DNA of 64,000 nucleotides from an uncultured Bacteroidota bacterium (GTDB taxonomy: Bacteria; Bacteroidota; Bacteroidia; Chitinophagales; Chitinophagaceae): assembly GCA_903837525.1 (NCBI GenBank), contig CAILUU010000020.1:37061-101060 (forward strand). Direction: 5' to 3'. Under the pieces are notes generated by a model. That model was given only the letters and a program-made list of their open reading frames with translations, ran no database searches and had not been told where the DNA came from. The position numbers were made by a program, and so were the translations under genes. Positions 38,496 through 47,811 of this stretch are shown here, one piece after another. The number at the start of each line of letters is the position of its first letter. The first letter of the stretch is position 1.

Positions 38496-38903
38496 ATGAG
38501 TTTACGCAAAAAATTTAATGAAGAGCATAGCGAAGTAGATACTGGCCCACTAAATGATATTCTATTTATATTAATGTTTTTCTTTTTAATTATATCTACA
38601 TTAGCTAATCCTAATGTAATAAAATTGACGAATCCAAAATCTAAAAGTGATACAAAATCTAAACAAAGTATTGTAGTAAGTATTCGTAAAGATGGACGAA
38701 CGTATATTGGGCAGCAACAAATAAACTTTGATTCTCTTTCATCGGAACTTAGTAAAATGATTGATAAATCGGATAGTAGCAACAAACAAGCTGTTGTAAT
38801 AAATGCCGATAGTTCTGTATCTATTAATAAATTGGTTATAATAATGAGAGATGCAAAAAAAGCGGGTGCATCATCAGCATCGCTTAGTGTAGATGGGCGT
38901 TAA
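38496..38903 (+). CDS. exbD: ExbD/TolR biopolymer transport protein
   Basis: A 135-residue bitopic protein. The single membrane helix (about 21-40) follows TGPLNDILFIL, whose Asp is the proton-path residue of the family. The periplasmic domain ends with a beta pattern (VVINADSSVSINKLVIIM). The gene is paired with exbB and ends overlapping the minus-strand prmC stop by 4 bp. Confidence 0.92.
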   Translation: MSLRKKFNEEHSEVDTGPLNDILFILMFFFLIISTLANPNVIKLTNPKSKSDTKSKQSIVVSIRKDGRTYIGQQQINFDSLSSELSKMIDKSDSSNKQAVVINADSSVSINKLVIIMRDAKKAGASSASLSVDGR

Positions 38904-39793
38904 TAAAACGCAATCACCATTCTTTCGTTTCCACTAATATCTTTTACAATATGTGTGTGGCTGCAATGTTGTTGAAATACAGCAGCTACTTGGGTTGTAT
39001 AGTCTTTATGTGTTTCTACATAAACCTTTCCATGATAGTTTAAATGTTTTTTTGCAAAGGCAGCAATTTTTTCGTAAAAGAGTAAAGGTTGTTTGCTGGG
39101 TACAAATAAAGCTGTGTGTGGTTCAAATTGGTTTACAGTTGCATCTAATTTTTCTTTTTCGTTTATAGGTATGTAAGGTGGGTTACTTACAATAATATCA
39201 ACTTGCGGTAATGTACCCCAGGTAGTTTCATCTAAAAAATCATTTTGTATAAACGAAATAGGGGTGTTATGTTTTTGTGCATTTAGTTGAGCTATTTTTA
39301 AAGCTTCATTACTTATATCAATTGCAGTAATACTACTTAAAGGCAAGTTTTTTTTTAATACAATGGGTATACAACCACTACCTGTGCCAATATCTAAAAT
39401 GGTTAGATTAGCTTTTGTATTTTGGTTGAAACTAATTTTATTATTGCTATCAAATTTTGTTGTTTTCAATTCGTTTAAAATTAGTTCTACTAATTCTTCC
39501 GTTTCGGGCCTAGGTATTAACGTATATTCATTTACTGTAAAAAGTAAATTATAAAACCAAGCTTGCCCAAGCACATATTGTATAGGCTCATGGTTTATTA
39601 ATTGGGTAAGTTGGTTTGTTAGTTTTTGTTCTAAATCGCCTTCAACTTTTTGAGTTGGGTTTTTTAAAATATCTATTTTTTTTATGTGTGCGGTTTGTTC
39701 AAAAGCCCAATTAGCAATAACTGTAGCTTCACTTAATGAGTAAATGTCTTGTAGCTCCACTAAAAAATTTCTATACATTTCTTTTATCAACAT
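38900..39793 (-). CDS. prmC: Peptide chain release factor N5-glutamine methyltransferase
   Basis: A 297-residue AdoMet enzyme that methylates the Gln of the GGQ motif in release factors RF1/RF2. AdoMet motif DIGTGSGCIPI is near residue 130, and the catalytic NPPY is in VSNPPYIPINE near 198. PRPETEELV precedes the AdoMet site as in the family. Met6 at 39778 is an alternative start; it would leave a short leader after the -7 box at 39799-39806. Confidence 0.95.
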   Translation of the reverse strand: MLIKEMYRNFLVELQDIYSLSEATVIANWAFEQTAHIKKIDILKNPTQKVEGDLEQKLTNQLTQLINHEPIQYVLGQAWFYNLLFTVNEYTLIPRPETEELVELILNELKTTKFDSNNKISFNQNTKANLTILDIGTGSGCIPIVLKKNLPLSSITAIDISNEALKIAQLNAQKHNTPISFIQNDFLDETTWGTLPQVDIIVSNPPYIPINEKEKLDATVNQFEPHTALFVPSKQPLLFYEKIAAFAKKHLNYHGKVYVETHKDYTTQVAAVFQQHCSHTHIVKDISGNERMVIAFY

Positions 39794-39798
39794 TACAA

Positions 39799-39806
39799 CA
39801 AACTTA
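39799..39806 (-). promoter_or_regulatory. -7 box upstream of prmC
   Basis: On the minus strand TAAGTTTG, an exact TAnnTTTG, five bases before the ATG at 39793. Confidence 0.4.
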
Positions 39807-40108
39807 GGTTAATTTTTTTGATGCTAGCTTTGAGTGTTCATTTAAAATTGTGTATCTATTTGGCCTCATTCCTAAGAGGCTGGCTCTTAAGATATTTTTA
39901 TATTTCCCACAAAGTCAAGAAGGTCACAATGCAGTAATTACCAATGTAGAAAAATTCTTTCTGTTTTTAGTGACTTTGCACGCTTCTCCTTTTGAGGAAG
40001 CCTCCTTTAAGGCCTATTATTTTCCATGTTTTTTATTAAAAAGAACAAGCTTATTTTAGGGTAGTAAATTTTTTAAACACACGTTAAACAGGTTAAATTT
40101 ATGATGCG
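39807..40108. other. Intergenic region with A/T-rich repeats
   Basis: About 300 bp between prmC and ribD. A short open frame (39850-40059) has no recognisable protein pattern. CACAAAGTCA near 39910 and TGACTTTGC near 39970 form an inverted pair about 55 bp apart. CTTTGTGGGAAATA (reverse strand, near 39897-39912) also occurs near 9084-9098. No gene is called. Confidence 0.4.
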
Positions 40109-40116
40109 TATTTTTG
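40109..40116 (+). promoter_or_regulatory. -7 box of ribD
   Basis: TATTTTTG, an exact TAnnTTTG, ends four bases before the TTG start at 40121. The next in-frame ATG is 40142. A leaderless TTG start or a 40142 start are the alternatives. Confidence 0.5.
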
Positions 40117-40120
40117 CAAC

Positions 40121-41155
40121 TTGATTAAGGATGAAAAATATATGTACCGCTGTTTGCAATTGGCACAATTAGGTTGTGGCCATGTGGCGCCTAATCCAAT
40201 GGTTGGTGCAGTATTGGTGTTTGACAATAGAATAATTGGAGAAGGTTACCATGCACAATGTGGTAAAGCCCACGCCGAAGTAAATTGCATAAATAGTGTT
40301 GCAGAAATTGATAAAATACTAATTGAAAAAAGCACACTCTATGTTTCGTTGGAGCCTTGTGTACATTTTGGTAAAACACCACCTTGTACAAATCTAATTT
40401 TGCAACATAAAATACCAAAAGTAGTTATTGGTTGTGCCGACAGTTTTGCAAAAGTAAATGGCAGAGGTATTCAGCAATTAAAAGATAATGGGGTACAAGT
40501 AGTTTATGGAGTGTTAGAAAATGATTGTAAAGCGTTGAACAAACAATTTTTTACATTTAACAACAAAAAAAGGCCATACATAACCTTAAAATGGGCACAA
40601 AGTAAAAATGGCAAAATAGCTGGTAAAAGTAATGAACGAATTTTTATTAGCAACGATATAACAAATAGGCTTATACATAAATGGCGTACACAGGATGCTG
40701 CTATAATGGTTGGTACTAACACAGCTTTAAACGATAATCCATTACTAACAGCTAGATTGTGGCAGGGTAAAAATCCAATACGAATTTTGTTAGATAAAGA
40801 GCTGAACGTTCCTTTAAAGCATCATTTATTTAATACTGATGCTATAACTATTGTATTCAATACCAAAAAAAACGGAGAAGAAAATAATATCAAATATTAT
40901 CGATTAACCGATTTTAATTTAAGGACTGCTCTAAATGCTTTGCATATCTTGCAAGTGCAAAGTATATTGGTAGAGGGTGGATCAAAGCTTTTGCAATCTT
41001 TTATTGATGATAATTTGTGGGATGAAATACGTATTATTGAAAACAAAGAGCTAATTATGGATGATGGATTACAAGCCCCGATTTTAAAAAACGCCCATCT
41101 TGCAAAAAAAGAAAATTATTTAACTGATAGCATTTATTATTACCACCCAGTTTAA
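40121..41155 (+). CDS. ribD: Bifunctional riboflavin deaminase/reductase
   Basis: A 344-residue cytoplasmic enzyme for the second and third steps of riboflavin synthesis. The deaminase domain (1-145) has the zinc motif HAEVN (about 50-54) and PCVHFGKTPPC; the reductase domain (about 148-344) starts RPYITLKWAQSKNGK and has ILVEGGSKLLQSF. The proposed start is TTG (DEKYMYRCLQLAQLG is the family's opening). The other rib genes are not here. It heads a four-gene run with the transporter, yigZ and yjbR genes. Confidence 0.95.
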   Translation: MIKDEKYMYRCLQLAQLGCGHVAPNPMVGAVLVFDNRIIGEGYHAQCGKAHAEVNCINSVAEIDKILIEKSTLYVSLEPCVHFGKTPPCTNLILQHKIPKVVIGCADSFAKVNGRGIQQLKDNGVQVVYGVLENDCKALNKQFFTFNNKKRPYITLKWAQSKNGKIAGKSNERIFISNDITNRLIHKWRTQDAAIMVGTNTALNDNPLLTARLWQGKNPIRILLDKELNVPLKHHLFNTDAITIVFNTKKNGEENNIKYYRLTDFNLRTALNALHILQVQSILVEGGSKLLQSFIDDNLWDEIRIIENKELIMDDGLQAPILKNAHLAKKENYLTDSIYYYHPV

Positions 41156-41163
41156 TTTTAAAG

Positions 41164-42042
41164 ATGATTTATTTACTAGGCAGTATCTTATTTAGTAGTT
41201 ATTTAACCCTTGCTTTTAAAGCATGTAAGCGTTATGGTATTAATGTTTTTCAGACAATTGTATTTAATTATATTACCTGTGTAGTTACAGGTTCTTTTGT
41301 AAACGGATCTTTTCCTATTTCGGCAGCATCGGTAAATAATATTTGGTTTTATTGGGCTTGCGGTATGGGTGTGTTGTTTATTTGTTTGTTTAATATTATT
41401 GGTATTACCGCACAAAAAAATGGAGTAGCTGTAGCATCAGTTGCTAATAAACTATCCTTAATAATTCCAGTTGTACTTAGTGTGTATTTATATAACGAGC
41501 AATTGAGTATATTAAAAATAATTGCTGTAGGTATTGCTTTAGTTGCTGTTTTTTTTACGTGTTACCAACCCGTAAAATCTTCGGTAACTACTCCAACAAA
41601 TAAATGGTCTATTTATTTATTGCCTTTTATTTTATTTATTGGCAGTGGTTTGTTAGATGCTATAATAAACCATGTTCAAAAAAATTATGTGACAACCGAA
41701 AACAGTAATGCGTATTTAATTACAGGTTTTTTATCGGCTGCAACAATTGGCTTAGTGCTTTTGGGCATTCAATTTATTAGGGGCAAACAAACCTTTGCAC
41801 TTAAAAATTTAGTCGCTGGTATTTTAGTTGGTATTCCTAATTATTTTTCTATTTGGTGCTTAGTAAAATTTTTAAAACAAAGTCCATGGCAAAGTAATCA
41901 AAGCATCCCAGTAAATAATATGGGTATTGTATTGTTTAGTGCAGTTGCAGCTTGGCTGTTATTTAAAGAAAAATTATCGCTAATAAACTGGGTAGGCATA
42001 GTTTTATCACTTGTAGCTATTGCATTAATTGCTTTTGGATAA
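41164..42042 (+). CDS. DMT/EamA-type transporter
   Basis: A 292-residue inner-membrane protein with about ten hydrophobic segments in two halves, as in the drug/metabolite transporter superfamily. NGVAVASVANKLSLIIPVV and the closing WLLFKEKLSLINWVGIVLSL segments fit the EamA repeat ends. The substrate is unknown; metabolite export is the usual role. It sits 8 bp after ribD, but a flavin role is not shown by this alone. Confidence 0.85.
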   Translation: MIYLLGSILFSSYLTLAFKACKRYGINVFQTIVFNYITCVVTGSFVNGSFPISAASVNNIWFYWACGMGVLFICLFNIIGITAQKNGVAVASVANKLSLIIPVVLSVYLYNEQLSILKIIAVGIALVAVFFTCYQPVKSSVTTPTNKWSIYLLPFILFIGSGLLDAIINHVQKNYVTTENSNAYLITGFLSAATIGLVLLGIQFIRGKQTFALKNLVAGILVGIPNYFSIWCLVKFLKQSPWQSNQSIPVNNMGIVLFSAVAAWLLFKEKLSLINWVGIVLSLVAIALIAFG

Positions 42043-42048
42043 ATAAAT

Positions 42049-42654
42049 ATGAACGAACAAGAATATTACAATACAATTATCCAACCCTCTACAGCCGAAT
42101 TTAAAGACAGAGGTAGTAAATTTATTGGCTACGCTTTTCCAATTGAAACGATAGAGGAGTTTAAAAAGCAATTGCAAATTTTAAAAAAAGAACATCCAAA
42201 AGCGGTGCATCATTGCTTTGCATACAGATTAGGTACCGATGGAAATGTATTTAGAAGTAGCGATGATGGTGAGCCAAGCGGCACCGCAGCCAAACCAATT
42301 TTAGGGCAAATTGATAGCAAAGAAATTACCAACACGCTAATTGTAGTAGTACGTTATTGGGGAGGTACTTTATTAGGTGCGCCAGGTTTAATAAATGCCT
42401 ACAAAACTACAGCATCCTTAGCTTTGCAAGTAACACCTATTGTACAAAAGCAAATAGAAATTAAGTATACCATACAGTTTGATTACACACAACTAAATGA
42501 AATTATGCAAGTGTTAAAACAGTATAATTGTACTATTATTAAGCAAGAGTTACAACTATTTTGTAGCATAAAATTTGGCTTGCCCAAAAACAGATTGCAA
42601 GAGGTATTATATAAGTTAAATGGTATACACAATATTGAGTTAGTAAAAAACTAA
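42049..42654 (+). CDS. YigZ/IMPACT family protein
   Basis: A 201-residue protein with the UPF0029 core: FKDRGSKFIGYAFP, HHCFAYRLG, DDGEPSGTAAKPIL and VVVRYWGGTLLGAPGL. The C-terminal domain (about 135-201) is the ferredoxin-like DUF1949 part. Family members are linked to translation control (IMPACT in eukaryotes), but the bacterial role is unsettled. It is in the ribD operon. Confidence 0.92.
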   Translation: MNEQEYYNTIIQPSTAEFKDRGSKFIGYAFPIETIEEFKKQLQILKKEHPKAVHHCFAYRLGTDGNVFRSSDDGEPSGTAAKPILGQIDSKEITNTLIVVVRYWGGTLLGAPGLINAYKTTASLALQVTPIVQKQIEIKYTIQFDYTQLNEIMQVLKQYNCTIIKQELQLFCSIKFGLPKNRLQEVLYKLNGIHNIELVKN

Positions 42655-42658
42655 AACA

Positions 42659-42979
42659 ATGAATGTAGAAACAATACGAGAATATGTATTGCAAAAAGAA
42701 AATGTAACCGAAGGGTTTCCCTTTGATGAAGAAACCTTAGTGATAAAAGTAAAAAATAAAATGTTTTTACTTTTATCGTTAGATGAAACTCCATTACGCT
42801 TTAATGTAAAATGTCAACCAGATAAGGCTATTGAGTTACGAGAACAGTATCCTCAGACTGTTTTGCCTGGCTACCATATGAGTAAAAAACATTGGAATAC
42901 TATTGTACTAAATGGGCAATTATCAAGTAAAATAATTTTGCAAATGATAGATGATTCCTATACTCTTGTGGCTAAATAA
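42659..42979 (+). CDS. YjbR/MmcQ family protein
   Basis: A 106-residue protein of the YjbR/CyaY-like DNA-binding fold. It has VTEGFPFDEETLVIKVKNKMF near the N-terminus, FNVKCQPDKAIELREQYP in the middle, and GYHMSKKHWNTIVL. Family members are small and widespread, with no firm function. It overlaps nothing and follows yigZ by 4 bp. Confidence 0.88.
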   Translation: MNVETIREYVLQKENVTEGFPFDEETLVIKVKNKMFLLLSLDETPLRFNVKCQPDKAIELREQYPQTVLPGYHMSKKHWNTIVLNGQLSSKIILQMIDDSYTLVAK

Positions 42980-43068
42980 AAACTATTGAGTTTGGAATGC
43001 ATAATTTGCACGGTTTTTACCAAGATATAGCAAATATTTTAGTAACCCCTAAAACAAGTAACGAAAAA

Positions 43069-43302
43069 ATGAAAAAAGTAATCGTATTAATTGCAATTTT
43101 GTTTATAGTAAAAGTAAATTTTGCATAAACCAAAACAGCCGAAAGTTTAACCTATAAAATAGCCGCTGGTGTTAAAGTGTGCGATGGTGCTGGTTTAACC
43201 TTAAAAATATTTATTGCGGATAAAGCCGCACTAGAGTTTATTGGTTTTTCTAATAATGATGGGGTGGTTTTGGTGTACGTTATACGTTCTAAAAGTATTT
43301 AA
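43069..43302 (+). pseudogene. Remnant of a small secreted protein (nonsense in signal peptide)
   Basis: ATG 43069 opens a good signal peptide (MKKVIVLIAILFIVKVNFA) and then meets TAA at 43126-43128, just where Bacteroidota signal peptides usually have Gln (CAA). Reading on in frame gives 57 codons (TKTAESLTYKIAAGVKVCDG and onward) to TAA 43300. A CAA to TAA change is the simplest explanation. The rest is shorter than a usual outer-membrane-type protein, so the 3' part may also be truncated. The family is not identified. Confidence 0.6.
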
Positions 43303-43316
43303 AATATAAGTCTAAA

Positions 43317-43356
43317 TAAGAAAGGTGTTACAATAATTATTGTAACACCTTTCTTA
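43317..43356. terminator. 40-bp perfect palindrome over the ABC exporter stop codon
   Basis: A perfect palindrome with 20-base arms (TAAGAAAGGTGTTACAATAA and its complement) centred between 43336 and 43337. Its right edge is the stop codon of the minus-strand exporter. It probably ends transcription from both sides as a hairpin, though the T-runs are short. Confidence 0.55.
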
Positions 43357-45180
43357 CCTCACCTCCTGCATCTCTACCAATTTTTTATAATACCCTTCTT
43401 CTGCAATTAAGCCGTCATGTGTGCCACGTTCTACAATAGTGCCTTGGTGTAGTACAATAATTTCGTTGGCATGGCGTACCGTACTAAGGCGGTGTGCAAT
43501 TACAATACTGGTGCGGTTATTCATTAAATTATTAATAGCATCTTGTACTAATCGTTCACTTTCGGTATCTAAAGCACTAGTAGCTTCATCTAAAATTATT
43601 ATTGGACTGTTTTTTAAAACAGCTCTTGCAATAGTTATGCGTTGGCGTTGACCACCACTTAATTTTACACCCCTTTCGCCGGTGTTTGTTAAATAACCAT
43701 CGGGCATGGCTGTAATAAAATCATGTGCATTGGCAATTTTTGCAGCAGCTATAATATCATTCATGGTGGCTGTTGGGTTGCCTAAACTAATATTGGTTGC
43801 TATGGTATCGTTAAACAAAAAATTATCTTGAGATACTACACTTATTAAACTACGTAAATTGCTTATTTTAATGTTTTTAATAGGTACATCATCAATATTA
43901 ATTTCGCCATTTTGTACATCATAAAATCTACAAATTAAATCTATCAACGTACTTTTTCCACTACCGCTTTGTCCAACTAATGCAATCGTTTTTCCTTTTG
44001 CTATGGTTAAGTTTATGTTGTTTAACACACTTTTTTCTCCATAAGCAAAATTAATAGCTTTAATATCTATTTTATGTTCAAAACTAGTTTTTTCAGTAGT
44101 ATTTGGTAAATCTTTTATGACCACTTCGCTGTCTAGCACATCAAATATTTTTTCGCTGGCTACAATGCCTCTTTGCAAATTGCTAGATGTACTTGATATA
44201 TTTTTTAGTGGTTGAATGAGCTGGGTGTATAAGGCTAAATAACCAATAAACGCCTCACCACTTAGGCTTGTAGTGCCATCAATTAAAATTAAATAGCCAC
44301 CAAACAATACTAAACACAATGCCGCAAGCACACCAATGGTTTCAGATATTGGGCTTGCTAATTCTTTACGGCCAAAAAGGCGTTTGCTATGTTTTGTAAA
44401 ATCGTTATTAATTTGATTGAATTTTTCGCCCATATCATTTTCGGCAGTAAAGCTTTGTATGGGTTTTATTCCACTAATACTTTCTTCACTAATGCCTAAT
44501 AGTTTGTTCATCATTTCGCTACTAAAATAACTTAGCTTCTTTAATTTTTTTGTTAGTATCGAAATGGCAAAACCTGTTATGGGCAAAAATAATAAGGTAA
44601 ATAATGTTAGCTTAGGGCTCCAATAAAAAAGGACAGCAAAGTACGATAGTACAATAAAAGGATCTCTTAAAATTACTTGTAAGGAGTTTAAAACAGAGCT
44701 TTCAATTTCTTGCACTTCATTTATCATGACCACCAATAAATCCGATTTTTTTTTGTTATGATGATAAGGTAAAGATTGGTGTATATATTTTTTGTACAGC
44801 GCACTTCTTAAATTGCCTAAAATTTTTAAACGTAAGCGTAGCATTACCCGTACACTCATATATCTAAAAAAATTTGTGAGTAGTATACTTACCCCAATTA
44901 TTGCACAAACAAAAGCTAAAGCCCAAAATTTTCCATGCTCGTTGGCAATGCTTGTAAAATGATAATTAAAAAAATCTTTTGCAAAATTCAATGTAAAACT
45001 AAAGGTGGGTTTTGTTATAACGGCTACCGCATCTTTATTAAATAGCAAACCTAATACAGGTATAAGCAAGGCAAAATTTACTAATCCAAAAAGTATGGAA
45101 AAAAAGGTATAAATAGTATATTCAGGAAAAAAATGCTTTAGTGGTCTAGCAAAAGGTATTAAGCGTTTAAGTATTTTCAT
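43354..45180 (-). CDS. MsbA-type ABC exporter (fused TMD-NBD)
   Basis: A 608-residue half-transporter that works as a homodimer in the inner membrane. Six membrane helices fill residues 1-330, and the nucleotide-binding domain is about 365-608: Walker A GQSGSGKST, Q-loop SVVSQDNFLFND, signature LSGGQRQR, Walker B IIILDEATSALD and the H-loop IAHRLSTV. It is similar to MsbA/lipid A or multidrug exporters, so a lipid is a likely substrate. It stands alone, with a 40-bp palindrome at its stop. Confidence 0.9.
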   Translation of the reverse strand: MKILKRLIPFARPLKHFFPEYTIYTFFSILFGLVNFALLIPVLGLLFNKDAVAVITKPTFSFTLNFAKDFFNYHFTSIANEHGKFWALAFVCAIIGVSILLTNFFRYMSVRVMLRLRLKILGNLRSALYKKYIHQSLPYHHNKKKSDLLVVMINEVQEIESSVLNSLQVILRDPFIVLSYFAVLFYWSPKLTLFTLLFLPITGFAISILTKKLKKLSYFSSEMMNKLLGISEESISGIKPIQSFTAENDMGEKFNQINNDFTKHSKRLFGRKELASPISETIGVLAALCLVLFGGYLILIDGTTSLSGEAFIGYLALYTQLIQPLKNISSTSSNLQRGIVASEKIFDVLDSEVVIKDLPNTTEKTSFEHKIDIKAINFAYGEKSVLNNINLTIAKGKTIALVGQSGSGKSTLIDLICRFYDVQNGEINIDDVPIKNIKISNLRSLISVVSQDNFLFNDTIATNISLGNPTATMNDIIAAAKIANAHDFITAMPDGYLTNTGERGVKLSGGQRQRITIARAVLKNSPIIILDEATSALDTESERLVQDAINNLMNNRTSIVIAHRLSTVRHANEIIVLHQGTIVERGTHDGLIAEEGYYKKLVEMQEVR

Positions 45181-45261
45181 TTGTTATGTATTGCCTAAAA
45201 ATAGTTGTAGTAGCTAAATTAATTGGTTACTTTGTTTAATTAAAAACAGTGTAAAATTACA

Positions 45262-46074
45262 ATGAAGCAACTTAATAGCAAATGTAGTCTTTGTATTTCA
45301 ACTTATAATTGGCCTGCGGCATTATATCATTGTTTATTGAGTGTTAAAAATCAAACACTTTTGCCCAAGGAAGTAATTATTGCAGATGATGGCTCAACCA
45401 ATGAAACAGCTTTGCTAATTGACGAAATACGTAAAACTTTTCCAATACCTATTATTCATGTGTGGCAAAAAGATGAGGGGTTTAAATTGGCGGCAATTCG
45501 CAATAAAAGTTTTGCTAAAGCCACTGGCGAATATATTATTCAATCGGATGCGGATGTTATTTTGCATCCTAATTTTATACAAGACCATTTACGTTTTGCT
45601 AAAAAAAATACGTTTGTTTCTGGGGCAAGATGTATGTTGAATAAAGAGTTTTCAGAAAATATTTTAACCCAACATACCAACCCCACAGTACAACAAATGC
45701 TAGAAAATTGTACTAAAAAGTATAATGGCTTACGCATACCAATTTTATCTTACGCTAATTATTATTTGCAACAAGGTATAGCACAAACAAAATATGTGTT
45801 GGGCGTAAATATGGCTTTTTATAAAGAAGATTTATTGGCTGTAAATGGTTATAACGAAGAGTTTACAGGCTGGGGCAAAGAGGATAATGACATTGCTGTA
45901 CGGCTTTTTATGCATGGGATAAAAATTAGAGTAATAAAATTTGGGGTAAATTTGTATCATATACACCACAAAGGGGCTGATGGTAAGCAACTTGAAGTAA
46001 ATGATTTATTATATAAACAAACATTAGCTAATAAAATTACCTTTGCACATAAAGGTATTAATCAATACATATAA
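45262..46074 (+). CDS. Family 2 glycosyltransferase
   Basis: A 270-residue GT-A enzyme. Nucleotide-sugar binding IIADDGSTNETALLI (about 38-52), the DxD-type motif SDADVILHPNFI (about 94-105), and a C-terminal domain with GWGKEDNDIAVRLF (about 206-220), as in galactosyltransferase-type GT2 proteins. The acceptor is unknown; cell-surface glycan is likely. rbfA starts 3 bp after its stop, so they share an mRNA. Confidence 0.87.
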   Translation: MKQLNSKCSLCISTYNWPAALYHCLLSVKNQTLLPKEVIIADDGSTNETALLIDEIRKTFPIPIIHVWQKDEGFKLAAIRNKSFAKATGEYIIQSDADVILHPNFIQDHLRFAKKNTFVSGARCMLNKEFSENILTQHTNPTVQQMLENCTKKYNGLRIPILSYANYYLQQGIAQTKYVLGVNMAFYKEDLLAVNGYNEEFTGWGKEDNDIAVRLFMHGIKIRVIKFGVNLYHIHHKGADGKQLEVNDLLYKQTLANKITFAHKGINQYI

Positions 46075-46077
46075 TTT

Positions 46078-46440
46078 ATGTTAGAAGGAAAACGACAAAA
46101 ACAAGTAGCAGGGTTGCTAAATAAAGAGTTAAGCGATATTTTTCAACGAATGGGCTTAAGTATGCTAGATGGGGGCATGGTATCTATATCGGGTGTAAAA
46201 ATTACACCCGATTTATTTGATGCTAGAGTTTATTTAAGTTTATTTAAGGTAAAAGATGCTGCCGAAACACTAAAAAAAATTACCGACTTAAGTCACGAAA
46301 TAAAACGAGAATTAACTACAAGGGTGCGGCATCAATTGCGTAGTATGCCTAAACTTACTTTTTATATTGATGATACGTTGGATTATGTAGATAAAATTGA
46401 AGAGTTGTTTAAGGAAATAAAAAAAGACAAAAGTTCATAA
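46078..46440 (+). CDS. rbfA: Ribosome-binding factor A
   Basis: A 120-residue KH-like protein that binds the 30S subunit during late assembly. It begins EGKRQKQVAGLLNKELSDIF, has ITPDLFDARVYLSLF in the middle, and RHQLRSMPKLTFYIDDTLDYV near the end, all typical of the family. It follows the GT2 gene directly. A 64-bp spacer separates it from the LolE-like gene. Confidence 0.93.
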   Translation: MLEGKRQKQVAGLLNKELSDIFQRMGLSMLDGGMVSISGVKITPDLFDARVYLSLFKVKDAAETLKKITDLSHEIKRELTTRVRHQLRSMPKLTFYIDDTLDYVDKIEELFKEIKKDKSS

Positions 46441-46504
46441 CATATAGTTCATTGTTCATAGTTATTTCTCCTTACTATCAACTATCAACTATTAACCATT
46501 AACA

Positions 46505-47725
46505 ATGTATCTAACCTTTGCCTGGCGGTATTTTAAAGCAAAAAAAAGTGCTAATGCAATAAATATAATTGCATGGGTTACTGTTGGCGTAATTGCTTTT
46601 GCTACCTGCTGTCAGTTATTGGTGTTAAGTGTATTTAATGGATTTGAAGCATTGGTAAAAGATAGTTACTCCACTTTTTACAGCGATATAAAAATTATAC
46701 CAACCAAAGGAAAAACATTTTTACTGTCGGCAGATAAATTATCTATCCTAAGCAAACAAACTTTTGTACAAAATATAAGTACTATTGCCGAAGAAAAAGC
46801 ATTACTACAAAATGGTGATGCACAAACCGTAGTCTATTTAAAAGGAGTAGATGAACAGTATATTAATGTAAGCGGCGTAGCACAAAAAACTAAAAAAGGA
46901 AAATACGAAATAGGCACAGCCGAATACCCTACACTTATTGTGGGTAGTGGTATTGAAGATGCTGCTGGTATTAATTTAGATGGTGCATTTACTAGTAATG
47001 AGTTGACTATTATTTTGCCCAAAAAAAATAGCGAAAGCAACGATCCCTTACAATCTCTTAGCGAAGGTAATGCTAAAGCCACCGGGGTATTTACTATACA
47101 ACAAGAGTTTGATAATAAGTATGCCATTACTAATATTGATTTTGTAAAACGACAAATGAATTTACAAAGCGATGAGTTTAGTGCAGTAGAAATTAAGTTA
47201 AAACCAGCTGAAAATCCTAAAAAAATAAAAGAACAACTAGCCACTTTGGTAGGCACTAATTACAAAGTACAAACGAAGTACGAGCAAAATACCAGCCTAT
47301 ACAATACCATGCAGTTAGAAAAATGGGCCATTTATGCAGTGCTTACGTTAATATTAATTATTGCAGCTTTTAATATGATTAGTGCCTTAACTATGTTGGT
47401 CTTAGAAAAGAAAAAAGATATTAGCATTTTAAAAAGCATTGGTGCTACAAAAGCATCTATCTTAAAAATATTTTTAGCAGAGGGTTTGTTGCTTGGTGTA
47501 ATTGGCTGCAGTATAGGTATTGTCTTGGCAATGTTGATTTGTTTTATACAAGTCAAATGGCATATTATTTCATTAAAAGGCGGCACATTTTTAGTAAATT
47601 ATTTTCCTGTAAAAATAGTGGCTACCGATATTTTGCTAGTTGCTGTTACCACATTAATTATTGCTTTTGTTGCAGCCTGGTTTCCGGCGTATAAAGCAAG
47701 TGGGCAAGGGATTGAGTTGAAGTAG
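46505..47725 (+). CDS. FtsX-like ABC permease (LolC/LolE-type)
   Basis: A 406-residue inner-membrane permease with four segments (about 18-45, 275-298, 325-348 and 372-395) and a large periplasmic domain between the first two. The opening YLTFAWRYFKAKKSANAINIIAW and the late KDISILKSIGATKASILKIFL block are those of Bacteroidota lipoprotein-release (Lol) permeases. Its ATPase is not nearby. A role in outer-membrane lipoprotein sorting is likely but not proven. Confidence 0.87.
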   Translation: MYLTFAWRYFKAKKSANAINIIAWVTVGVIAFATCCQLLVLSVFNGFEALVKDSYSTFYSDIKIIPTKGKTFLLSADKLSILSKQTFVQNISTIAEEKALLQNGDAQTVVYLKGVDEQYINVSGVAQKTKKGKYEIGTAEYPTLIVGSGIEDAAGINLDGAFTSNELTIILPKKNSESNDPLQSLSEGNAKATGVFTIQQEFDNKYAITNIDFVKRQMNLQSDEFSAVEIKLKPAENPKKIKEQLATLVGTNYKVQTKYEQNTSLYNTMQLEKWAIYAVLTLILIIAAFNMISALTMLVLEKKKDISILKSIGATKASILKIFLAEGLLLGVIGCSIGIVLAMLICFIQVKWHIISLKGGTFLVNYFPVKIVATDILLVAVTTLIIAFVAAWFPAYKASGQGIELK

Positions 47726-47811
47726 GTTTAAAAAACTTTTTTAAATTAATATATCTATTTAGTAATATTAAATAAAAATATCTTCTTCTAACTCATTACC
47801 CTTTCGTCACC

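Noticed and set aside
39850..40059. Possible 69-codon gene in the prmC-ribD gap
   Set aside because: No family pattern, no ribosome-binding site of note, and the area holds inverted repeats; chance frame is more likely.
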